Positions 32,646 to 43,000 of a DNA stretch of 64,000 nt are shown here, piece by piece; positions within the stretch are counted from its first letter, which is position 1; each line of letters begins with the position of its first letter. This DNA comes from Sanderia malayensis (lineage: Eukaryota > Cnidaria > Scyphozoa > Semaeostomeae > Pelagiidae). Below the pieces are notes generated by a model. It was not told the origin of the DNA and made no database searches. It saw only the letters and a program-made list of their open reading frames with translations. The stretch is from positions 5,394,001-5,458,000 of the forward strand of contig RQOL01000876.1 in NCBI GenBank assembly GCA_013076295.1, given 5' to 3'. A program made the position numbers and the translations under genes.

Positions 32646-33139
32646 TACATGTAGTGTTGATAGCCAAACAACTTAAATACTTAAAGTGCGTTCTTTTGGG
32701 AACCTTTTTGCCCCTTCTTTTTGCACACTTTGGAGAGATAGAAAACGCGTTCTTTTGGTCAATTCTCCGGAAAATCCGAGATTTTGCAGTCTCCAAACTC
32801 GTCTATCTCCACAGCAAGAAGACTTTGGAGACTTCGCAGAGATTCTTTGAAACTCTTCCATTGCGTTTTTTGGAGTCATGTCATGGATCGGAAGTCTCCG
32901 AACTCAACTTTTTTCCGATTTCGGAAGAGACAAATTAAAAAAAAAAGCACCCTTTTACCTCTGACGACAATGTCCATTAATAAGTTTTTCAATGCTGATT
33001 AATTTTATCGTTGCAGTTTAGGGAGCCGCTGCCATTCAAGTGCAGCCAATTTTTTATAAAATATATCTGCTACTGGGATTGTCTGAGTTTGTTTGCATGC
33101 AAATATGCCTCTGTGTATAATGGTCACAAAACATCCTAA

Positions 33140-33412
33140 GTACCTTAAATCCTCGATTAAGTCCCCGGGGGCTTATTGGCAAAAAATTTTTAGCTGGATT
33201 ATTGTTCAATATTAAGCAAAATAAAAGCTATACGATGCAGCCAATCAATAAAGTTATTGGTTTAAACTTGCTGTTATTTGCAATACATTCACTAAACAAC
33301 TTCAATATCTGGACACTTAAGCTCAATATCCTTGCAAATGATTATCAAAATGGAGGCCTATTCGAGGGGAGGGCTTATTCGGAGGTGGGGATTTATTCAA
33401 GGATTTACCTTA
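33140..33412. repeat. CCTCGAATAAGCCCC-family repeat
   Basis: Starts ..AAATCCTCGATTAAGTCCCCGG and ends ..ATTCAAGGATTTACC, the inverted termini of the family that also occurs at 58171-58642 and 61324-61766. The interior is unrelated between copies. Confidence 0.55.
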
Positions 33413-33655
33413 TGATAGTTTATGGGACTAAATGCGGAGTTAAAAATAAGGATTTATTAAGGAGCTTTTAGAGCTACAAGGCGGTCAAATGAAATAATAA
33501 ATAAAGGAAATTTTAGAAACTAGATCTTGTGATAGCTTGTTCACAAAGAGCGTTGATCTATTTACACAGCTGATGATGATCAACATGTTAAAGTGCCTCT
33601 ACACCTTATTTTTTTATTGGCTAAAACTATAGATTCGAATGCGCTGATTCTGAAT

Positions 33656-34800
33656 GGGTAGTTCTAATCGCTGGACCCCACGACTCGGGGACTCTCGGAC
33701 GCGCGACTATACGACCTAGGGAAATACGACCCATGCCTTTAAAACTGCCAAATTTGCATTATTTTCACTGTAATTATTGTAGCGAAGTCAAAGGCACTGT
33801 TTTGAAGTATGAAACGCAGTTTGGTGAGCATAGGAACAGAAATAAATGCTTTTCGAGCAAGCAATTTTGTCGCAAAAAGCACGCTGTCGTTGCAAATCAC
33901 TGAGGTTTTCGTATCGTAAGCAAGGAAACTGTGGTGGCAGTAATCGAATTCCTGTGGAGCCACGACATTGACATTTGCACCGTAATCAAAATTCCACCCT
34001 TTTCAGAAGCGTTGCGCAATCTGAAACCACCGGTAGTAAGAGAGAACAATTTTAAAGCATTTCATATAAATGCAGAAAGACTATTCTGCTATTGTAACGT
34101 CTGTGTTTGTTATCATCCATCAAATATAGCAACAAAATGTGAATATATCACAACATAACAACAGCTAAAGCAACGAAACATGGAAACCTTAGCAACGTCA
34201 TTATGCTCATCATTATAATCGTTATCATTTTTATTATTATTGCACCCTGCACCCTGCACTGCGCAGGTATATTGAGTTTAGTTTTTCAAGAAAGAGCACA
34301 TTCTACCAAAATATTCACAATACACAACTATTCAGATCATGTCATTGTAACACAATTTCTGTTTGGCATAAACAGAGTTATAAATTTTTTGATAGATTCT
34401 TGAGAAGAGTCATGGATAGGATAGATCTATTTTGTCTCAAAGATGGAATGCATCTGATGATGTTGGTTAATATATAAAATATATTATCTTGAATTAATTA
34501 TGCACAGAAGTTTTTCATCGCGTGATCTGCTTTGACGCTCATCAACAAGGAAAGTTCATATATTCTCTCCCTTTGGTATGTTAATGACTTGCGAAAGGCA
34601 GGCTATCTTAATCTGGCGTATCAGGTTTTACGCAGTCATCATCAGTATCATCATCATCATCATTCCTGTAATTGCCGTTCCCCCTTTTAGAAAGAACTAC
34701 TGCCAGCATGCTTGACATTCCATCGTGACGTGATTGACACGAAAAAGAGACAGATTGAGAACGAGGTGGTGACTTTGAATGGAAGTAAGGGAGTGACTCG
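33656..34800 (+). repeat. Repeat module, copy X (inverted relative to Y and Z)
   Basis: Begins GGGTAGTTCTAATCGC and runs to GGAAGTAAGGGA. It contains the ORF described at 33733-34158, then a GCACCCTGCACCCTGC hairpin-prone stretch, then a block with (TCA)n. Relative to copy Z it lacks about 155 bp between TTCTTGA and AACTCAATATACC. It behaves as a dispersed element; no transposase is recognised and the ends show no clear inverted repeat. Confidence 0.75.
33733..34158 (+). pseudogene. Repeat-encoded Cys/His-rich ORF split by one in-frame TGA, copy X
   Basis: From ATG 33733 the frame reads a Cys/His-rich part (HCNYCSEVKG, then CFSSKQFCRKKHAVVANH), meets TGA at 33901-33903, then stays open in the same frame to 34158 (WSHDIDICTVIKIPPFSEAL ... 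LFCYCNVCVCYHPSNIA). The longer N-terminal ATG seen in Y and Z has become CGC here. Function unknown. The spacing does not fit a standard C2H2 finger. The same TGA occurs in all three copies. Confidence 0.5.
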
Positions 34801-35000
34801 AATAATCTATTTGACCCAGACATTGTTTAGTTTTCAGTTAGAAATATTTACATTTTAGAAACCATTGCAGATTAGAAGGTTAACTATTTGTAACTCTTTA
34901 TATAACTTGCAGCTTCCAGTTCTAGTTATACTTCTCTTGTTCATGTTGCCGATATAGTTTGTATTTAGAATAAAACGTGCTTGGATTTCGTATGTCTGCA

Positions 35001-35850
35001 TTTATCAAGAAGTAGATCTGAGTAGTTGTGTATTGTGAATATTTTGGTGGAATGTGTTCTTACTTGATAAAGATAAATGAAGTAAACTCCAAAAGAAATC
35101 ATATTCATAAAAACAGCAAAATCATGATAAGTCGGGCCAGGAGTAACTCGAACCTCGGGTAACTAAAGCCCTTTTGCATCCCATAGAAAACTTTGCAAGT
35201 ATTTTCTAGCGGTCAAAAACTCAATATACCTGCGCAGTGCAGGGTGCAGGGTGCAATAATAATAAAAATGATCACGATGAGCATGATGACGTTGATAAGG
35301 CTTCCATGTTTCGTTGCTTTAGCTGTTGTTATGTTGTGATATATTCACATTTTGTTGCTATATTTGATGGATTTGTTGCTATATTTGATGGATGATAACA
35401 AACACCGACGTTACAATAGCAGAATAGTCTCTCTGCATTTATATGAAATGCTTTAAAATTGTTCTCTCTTACTACCGGTGGTTTCAGATTGCGCAACGCT
35501 TCTGAAAAGGGTGGAATTTTGATTACGGTGCAAATGTCAATGTCGTGGCTCCACATGATTTCGATTACTGCCACCACAGTTTCCTTGCTTACGATATGAA
35601 AACCTCAGTGATTTGCAACGACAGCGTGCTTTTTGCGACAAAATTGCTTGCTCGAAAAGTATTTATTTCTGTTCCTATGCTCACCAAACTGCGTTTCATA
35701 CTTCAAAACAGTGCCTTTGACTTTGCTACAATAATTACAGTGAAAATAATGCAAATTTAGCAGTTTTAAAGACATGGGTCGTATTTCCCTAGGTCGTATA
35801 GTCATGCGTCCGAGAGTCCCCGAGTCGTGGGGTCAAGCGATTAGAAATAC
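35001..35850 (-). repeat. Repeat module, copy Y (partial)
   Basis: Equivalent to the second part of copy Z, 1290 bp away (TCAATATACC at 35221 and 36511). It starts at TGAGTAGTTGTG without the preceding block, so it is truncated there. It ends GATTAGAAATACCCC and abuts copy Z directly. Confidence 0.8.
35329..35805 (-). pseudogene. Repeat-encoded Cys/His-rich ORF with in-frame TGA, copy Y
   Basis: The frame opens at ATG 35805 (MTIRPREIRPM), reads 66 codons to TGA (35607-35605), and continues in the same frame for 91 codons to 35329. Relative to copy X there is an in-frame 24-bp tandem duplication giving NPSNIAT twice. Amino-acid sequence is well kept on both sides of the TGA. Confidence 0.5.
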
Positions 35851-37142
35851 CCCTCCCTTACTTCCATTCAAAGTCACCACCTCGTTCTCAATCTGTCTCT
35901 TTTTCGTGTCAAGCACGCCACGATGGAATGTCAAGCATGCTGGCAGTGGTTTTTTCTAAAAGGGGGAACGGCAATTACAGGAATGATGATGATGATGATA
36001 CTGATGATGACTGCGTAAAACCTGATATGCCAGATTAAGATAGCCTGCCTTTCGCAAGTCATTAACATACCAAAGGGAGGGAATATATCAACTTTCCTTG
36101 TTGATGAGCGTCAAAGCAGATCACGCGATGAAAAACTTCCGTGCATAATTAATTCAAGTTAATATATTTTATATATTAACCAACATCAGATGCATTCCAT
36201 CTTTGAGACAAAATAGATCCATCCTATCCATGACTCTTCTCAAGAATCTATCAAAAAATTTATAACTCTGTTTATGCCAAACAGAAATTGTGTCACAATG
36301 ACATGATCTGAGTAGTTGTGTATTGTGAATATTTTGGTAGAATGTGCTCTTTCTTGATAAAGACAAATGAAATAAACTCCAAAAGAAATAATATTCATAA
36401 AAACAGCGAAATCATGATACGTCGGGCCAGGAGTAACTCGAACCTCGGGTAACTAAGGCCCTTTTGCATCCCATAGAAAACTTTGCAAGTGTTTTCTAGC
36501 GGTCAAAAACTCAATATACCTGCGCAGTGCAGGGTGCAGGGTGCAATAATAATAAAAATGATCACGATGAGCATGATGACGTTGATAAGGCTTCCATGTT
36601 TCGTTGCTTTAGCTGTTGTTATGTTGTGATATATTCACATTTTGTTGCTATATTTGATGGATTTGTTGCTATATTTGATGGATGATAACAAACACCGACG
36701 TTACAATAGCAGAATAGTCTCTCTGCATTTATATGAAATGCTTTAAAATCGTTCTCTCTTACTACCGGTGGTTTCAGATTGCGCAACGCTTCTGAAAAGG
36801 GTGGAATTTTGATTACGGTGCAAATGTCAATGTCGTGGCTCCACAGGATTTCGATTACTGCCACCACAGTTTCCTTGCTTACGATATGAAAACCTCAGTG
36901 ATTTGCAACGACAGCGTGCTTTTTGCCACAAAATTGCTTGCTCGAAAAGCATTTATTTCTGTTCCTATGCTCACCAAACTGCGTTTCATACTTCAAAACA
37001 GTGCCTTTGACTTTGCTACAATAATTACAGTGAAAATAATGCAAATTTAGCAGTTTTAAAGACATGGGTCGTATTTCCCTAGGTCGTATAGTCATGCGTC
37101 CGAGAGTCCCCGAGTCGTGGGGTCAAGCGATTAGAAATACCC
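35851..37142 (-). repeat. Repeat module, copy Z (most complete, about 1.29 kb)
   Basis: Runs from TCCCTTACTTCCATTC, through a (GAT)n microsatellite at about 35978-36000, to GATTAGAAATACCCC. It contains both blocks of the module. The block order and the shared junction with copy Y indicate head-to-tail insertion or local tandem duplication. Confidence 0.8.
36619..37095 (-). pseudogene. Repeat-encoded Cys/His-rich ORF with in-frame TGA, copy Z
   Basis: Same layout as copy Y: ATG at 37095, TGA at 36897-36895, end at 36619, with the 24-bp duplication. Only a few substitutions separate it from copy Y (for example FCGKK for FCRKK). Identity is too high to separate recent duplication from selection by eye. 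Confidence 0.5.
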
Positions 37143-38464
37143 CACATTACACAGCTTGCATGCAGTTATTGGTTTACGTTATTTTAAAACTTTTATGCTG
37201 AAATAACAGTGAAAGCCAGATATAGATTTAATATTCAATTGAATTAAAGTTAGATATTGTTAAAAATGACTGTAATATAATCAATCACTTACACTTTCAA
37301 GAGAAATACTGTCATTTCTTACTCTCTCGTATATGCTATGTATATACTATATCGCTTGCTTGATTACTCGCCAGTGTAGTAGCAATTCAAATCGTATATT
37401 TATGCTCTCAATCTGTGCTGCACAGCAGTCAGCTTTGCTTGAGCTGATCTCCCATCTATTTAATAGCCACTCTTCTATTAGATGCAACGACCTGGGCAAG
37501 GAGGAAATGCAAGATTCATCAGTTTTATCATAGCTACCAATCAAATCGTCTGCACGTCAGTAAATGTTTGCAAGACTATGCAAATAAATTAAATTTCGTG
37601 TTAATAACATGCCACAGAAATGCACCGTCGTTAAGTACAGAATATATTAATTATAATAACAATAAAGTAAAAATGAGCTAACTCTATTTCATTAACAGAG
37701 CTTGAACTAAAAAACAAAGCGAAAATGAAAGAAAAAAAAACCAATTTTAACCACATATGTGCTGTTCATTAAGTCTTCATACATTAAATGGACTAAGAAA
37801 GGAAAGGAGTATTAACCCGTTTATTTGCAATCTGAGTTATCATCTGAACCTGTTCAATAGAATCCCAGAACAAAGCAAGCAATGAATAAATTATGCTTCA
37901 ACGCTTAAAAGCCTGTGGAACTGCAACAAAAGACTGAAGCATATGAAAACAAACAGAGTAGTTCTTTTTTTATTGAAAGTATTAAACATTATGATTTATA
38001 TTTGAAGTGTATATAAACAGCAAAAAGAGACATTCCCGCCATCTGCACCTTCACTTTCTCAAACGAGCAGTTGGTCCTAGACTGTCTTGTACTAAGATTT
38101 TCATGAAATCAACCATTGATCAGGCTTTTGTTTTATTATATCTTATCTTATCTATGTTTCAAATGTAAAACGTAGGGTTTGGCTTGGACATCCGTTATTT
38201 CGAACATTCGTTATCTCGAAGAAATTTCAATTTCCCTTCAGGAGATAGGTTTGAAGTAGCGGATGTCAACTTTGTTATATTTTTTATGGTGGCGCAATTA
38301 AGTAGCCTTTGTCGAGATACATAACTTTTGACAGAAGGTCATATCATTGCTGGTCATACTTGCAGGGACAAAACAAGAGAAGTTGTTTTGGGGGTGGATG
38401 CATTCCTGCCCTGCAAAAATAATGGTTTGCTTTGGGAAATGTTATGTTTTGGAAAATGATATAC
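37143..38464. other. Intergenic, no supported gene
   Basis: Contains the decayed relative (about 37290-37530) of the 28851 segment, AT-rich filler, and a weak pogo-like inverted motif near 38195-38275 (CATCCGTTATTTCGAAC ... GTAGCGGATGTC). Confidence 0.5.
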
Positions 38465-39292
38465 TCATTTTTTTATAAGAAACCGGTTTATAAGAAGCCT
38501 AGTTCTAAACACCCAAAAATTTAAGAAACTTTTAGAACTACAAGGAAATATTTAAGAAACATTACACGCTTTTTTTTATAAGGAACCTAGCTCGGGCCTA
38601 GTTCTTTAAATTCCTTATTCTGAGACCTCTTTTGACCACTTTGTAGTTCTAAAAGTTCCTTAATAGTTCCTTAATTTTAAGTTCACATTTAGTGTGGATA
38701 ATTAGTACAGACGCAAGAAAAGCATTCAAATTCAACGTTTTGCTATACACTTGTGAAAAGATAACAGGTTAAAACATGAAGAAGCTTCATATAATGTAAA
38801 AGTACTGAAAATCAATGGAACAGGCTTCTTAATTGTAAATTGTGCGGAAATATAAATATATTCAAAATTAAAAAGTTCCTTAGTGATTTGGCCTTTAGTA
38901 GTAAAAGTTCCTTAAGTTTTTCGACCTTCTACATGTAGGTTCCTTATAAACGGTTCCTTATAAAAAAAAAAGCGTGTATGTAGAAATTTTGGAAACACGT
39001 TTTTCCTTTACTGATTTAACAAAGGTCAACTACGGTAAATATTTTTGAGGACCAAAGTGAAGACTACATACAATCAACCGAAATTAACGATGTGCACATG
39101 ATGTTACTTTAGATTTTAACTCGCGTTGACGATTTTTCTTTGTTATAATACTAATATTTTGCTACATCCACGTTTTTCTCTTCGCTTTTACCGCAAAAGA
39201 AACGTTTAAGAAACTTTTAGAACTAAAATGTGGCTAAAAATTAAGAAACTTTTACTCCTAGGCCGTGAGCCAGATTTCTTATAAAAAACGTG
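38465..39292. mobile_element. TAAGAAACTTTTAGAACTA-family MITE interrupted by a second MITE
   Basis: The outer element matches 57441-57820 along its length (CCTAGTTCTAAACACCC.., TAGAACTACAAGG, GACGATTTTTCTTTG, ATTTTGCTACAT, ACTAAAATGTGGC) and ends TTATAAAAAACGTG with TA following at 39293-39294. Its left end is eroded. Confidence 0.8.
38565..38976. mobile_element. TA-flanked MITE nested in the 38465-39292 element
   Basis: The ends CACGCTTTTTTTTATAAGG and CCTTATAAAAAAAAAAGCGTG are flanked by TA at 38563-38564 and 38977-38978. The uninterrupted target context (AAGAAACATTAGAAATTT) is seen in the related element at about 57535-57551. Confidence 0.85.
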
Positions 39293-39294
39293 TA

Positions 39295-40029
39295 GACGCC
39301 TTGGATTGATAGAAAAGGCTTAATTTGGCTAAAGAAGAAATCCCAAAACAATTTATAAACATCAAGCTGGAGTCACGTCACGACAACGACACATGGAACG
39401 CAAGGAACACAAACAACCTTGTGCAACACAAACTTCTATCATAAAAATGTTTTTCATCATTTATCTTTTGGCTTAATACATTATTTGTGGAAGTAGAAGA
39501 CAAAATAAAGAAATAGAAATGTATTGTCAACTGAGAATGTCCACAAGAGCCATTCATTGACCCCTTAGTGCTGTGCCAATACGAGGCATTTCCTCGTGCT
39601 GCTCTTGAAGTGGCTGCTAGATCATGCAAGAACTATGTTCTCTCACTGTGTTCATTAGTACAAGGTCTGTGTATGCACAACTTTGCCACTATTTAGTGTA
39701 CTCTTCTTCACACCATGACGTGATGGTTGGTAAACGATGAGCAATAAATGATGTAACAGATGCAATGCAGATATTCACAGCGGAAATACACGCGTATGGT
39801 TTATTTGGAGAAATACCTGATAATCTCATTTTTTGTTTTGATGTTTTTCGTTGGATTGGGTATAATTTTAAACCATTGAACTAACTTTGAACTTAGCCCC
39901 TGCCTGCCTTGCCTGCAGAAGGACCAGGACAGACCTTTACCTTGAAGGACGAAAGCAACCAAACCAAGACATGTGTGAGGTTTATGAACATATGAATTCA
40001 CAGCAGAGACTGTTTATGGGTGGACAAAA
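39295..40029. other. Upstream region of the eIF2-alpha kinase gene
   Basis: No ORF with support; minus-strand ORFs at 39378-39629 and 39801-40001 have no features. It probably contains the kinase promoter. No TATA or initiator stands out. Confidence 0.5.
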
Positions 40030-43000
40030 ATGTTAGCTAGCGGCACGAGAAGTAAGTTTGAGTACCCAGCCTTTCTGAAGGCCATAGTAACATCATCAGT
40101 TGATAATGATTATGATGATGAAGACAGCTTTGATGATGGTGACAAAGACAGCAAACGAAAGGCATTCCACATTGATGAATCCGTTTACTTCAACCAAGTT
40201 GTTGGCGATGATTCTAAGAAGGAGTTGAGATCATTGAGATTCAACTGCTTTGAAGGTAACGTCACCACAAAGTGCGACCATTGGAAGTACTTCGAAAATG
40301 CTGTAACACTATTTATACCAATTATATTAATTGTTTAGTGCTCTCCAGGTTAAATAATTATATATATACATACATACATACAAATTTAGGAATGGGTGCA
40401 GTTCTTGATAAATCGGAGACATTTTCACAAATCGATGAAGTTTGCTGTCCCTTGTGCTACCGTTTTGGCAATGATTATAATTTGTCCAACACTAATATAA
40501 TAATAGATAATACTGCACCTATCATTGTTTTATGCCTTATTTACAAATAGCATTACTATTACTTAGATAGTATCAAATTATTTAAATGCTACAGGTTGGT
40601 AGGAACAATGTGTGTGGAAGATATGTGAAGTGTTTTGTTATTATCAAATTGCATTCATCATATTATGTTTTGTAGATTCTGAGTATGCTTCATCATTTCA
40701 AGAAAGTTTGCTTGGGGAAGAGACTTCTAATGGTCCAAAGCACGTCAAAAGCACAATGCAGTTTTTGCAACAGAACATTCCAAGTCATCTTCTTTTGGTT
40801 TCACTGCTTGAACACATCTGCTCGTTGTATGACAACAATGAAGGAAGGAGCAAGCAGCTGTTTCAAGGTAATGCCACTGTGAACACACAGCAAAAACCGT
40901 ATTTATGACTTATACATTTGTATTGTATTCTTTTTTATTGTTTGATTGTGTTATTTCATTCATGTTTCCATTTTATGGTAGGTTCTGTGCATCTCGTAGG
41001 AGAAAACTTATCTGATGTGCAGGATATGAACCATGTAACTAAACTAAATGACATGTGTGTTGTAATCTGTGCTGATTTTTCTTTTCTGCAGTGCTATGCG
41101 AGCAGCTGACTGCAGCAAAAGTAAGTCAAACTTCAGTTAATAAACCATTTCTTATTGAACCTTGTGCATAATCTGGCTGGCTCAAAGCCTCAATAATTTA
41201 TGCAAATGTATTATTTATCTGGGTGCTTCAAGCATCAAAGATTGTCAGTTATAGACAGATTTTGCAGTGAGTATTATTGGGGGTGCAATACCTTTCAATG
41301 TTATTGGAATGTATTGCACCCCCAATTTCAAAAAATATCTGTCTACAATTTGTGATTTATCAGCAGACACTTAGAACTTGTTTGTAAATAGAAGATGAGC
41401 AGGAGAGACTATGTTTTTGGTGCTGTTGCTAAATCACATTAGAATCAGTGACACCTCACCCCAAAATAAATTAGTCCTTATCAGCTCCTGCCGGCAGGGT
41501 TTGCTAGTATGTTGTTTTCAATTAATCATCCATTCCATTGATTCTATTTATTTTATTTATTCAGTTACTGCCAAGGTTTGCTGTATTTGAAGAATTTCAA
41601 TCCATAAGAAATCAGTATCGCACAGCCTTGACAAGTCTGATGGAATTCTCAGTTGGAACAGTCATTCAGCAGCAGGTAGTCATATCTATATGCTGTAAAA
41701 GCTCTATTAAGTACCCATTTTAATAAGGCTCCCTCTTTATCAAGGCCCCCCTATTTTTGAAATTGTGAACAGTGATAATATTGTGATTGGTTGCACCATG
41801 AAGGCTCATAGGATATGTTTTGCAGTATTTTGCATGAGCACTTTTCTGGAGTTTATTTAAGAATTGCCCCCCTCTACGAATCCCCTCCTTTAATAAGCCC
41901 CCTCTGGAACATCAAAAATTAAATAAGCCCCTGGGCCTTAATAGAACTTTATCGCAACTGAATGGTTGCATTCTTTGCTACCAGACTTTGCAAATTCTAT
42001 TGTAAGAAGATTACTTCTAAAAAATCAATTGAGCCTATTTGATTTTTGAGGAGGAGATGAGACACCTCACAATTGAAAGGTCCATAAAATGGAGAACAGG
42101 CAATTGGTAATATATAATCTTTATTTCATGTTTGCATGCATATTTTGTATGAGTTATCTTCAATCCTTTTAAGATTTTTTATTTAGTTGTTCAGAATTAT
42201 GCTCAAGACTTTGAAAATGTTTTCCTCAGCTGGAGTAATCCATTAGGTATAATGGGATCTACATGAAATAATTGTTCAGTGTACAATATTGGGCAAACGT
42301 CAGGGACATTTGGAGATTTTTGTAAACTCTGCATGCATCTTTTATTCCCCTTCAGACTTCTTGGTATTTAGATTTTCTCAAAGCTTCAATATATCATCCA
42401 TTGTTCTTCTTAACTTTCCTTTGCTATTTGAAAACTTTGAGTCTCACTCTTTGTCAAGCTTTTCCTCTCTAATGGAACTCTTCTCTAATAAGGCCCTCTT
42501 TAAATTAAACCCCTTTCTCTATTAAGCCTTTTTATTTATTATGCCCCTCTTTTTGAAAGTCAATAAGTACCCGGGTTTTTATAAAGTTTTTATAATATAA
42601 CATATTTCTTTTGTACATAATTTTTTTGAAACCTATATGTATAACTACTATGTAGCTAATTATTTTTGTATTTTGCATCTGAAGCGAAGCAGCAAATATA
42701 AACAGAACATCGCCTTTAACTCGAACACCATCGTTTATTCGAACACCACCCTCAAGGTATGGAGAAGAATTTGAAGAAATTGACTCCCTCGGCAAAGGTG
42801 GTTTCGGCTCCGTGTACGAAGCCAGGAATAAGCTGGACGGAAGGCATTACGCTGTCAAGAAGATCAGTTTGGCATTTGTCAAGCCAGACGATTGCTCCAA
42901 AGTGCTCAGAGAAGTTAAAGTGCTGGCAAACCTTGATCACCCTAATATAGTGCGCTATTACGCCTCGTGGTTGGAATACGATTTGACAGATAGCAGTTTT

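Larger units (their letters stand above)
32168..33655. other. Intergenic, repeat-bearing
   Basis: Holds a pogo-like MITE (32461-32645) and a 'CCTCGATTAAGTCCCC / GAGGGGAGGGCTTATTC' repeat (about 33140-33412). The ORFs at 32639-33002 show no family features. Confidence 0.55.

Noticed and set aside
40390..40550. Extra exon 2 of the kinase gene (..CCPLCYRFGND..)
   Set aside because: The acceptor and phase fit, but there is no usable donor before a stop codon, and joining exon 1 directly to 40676 keeps phase.
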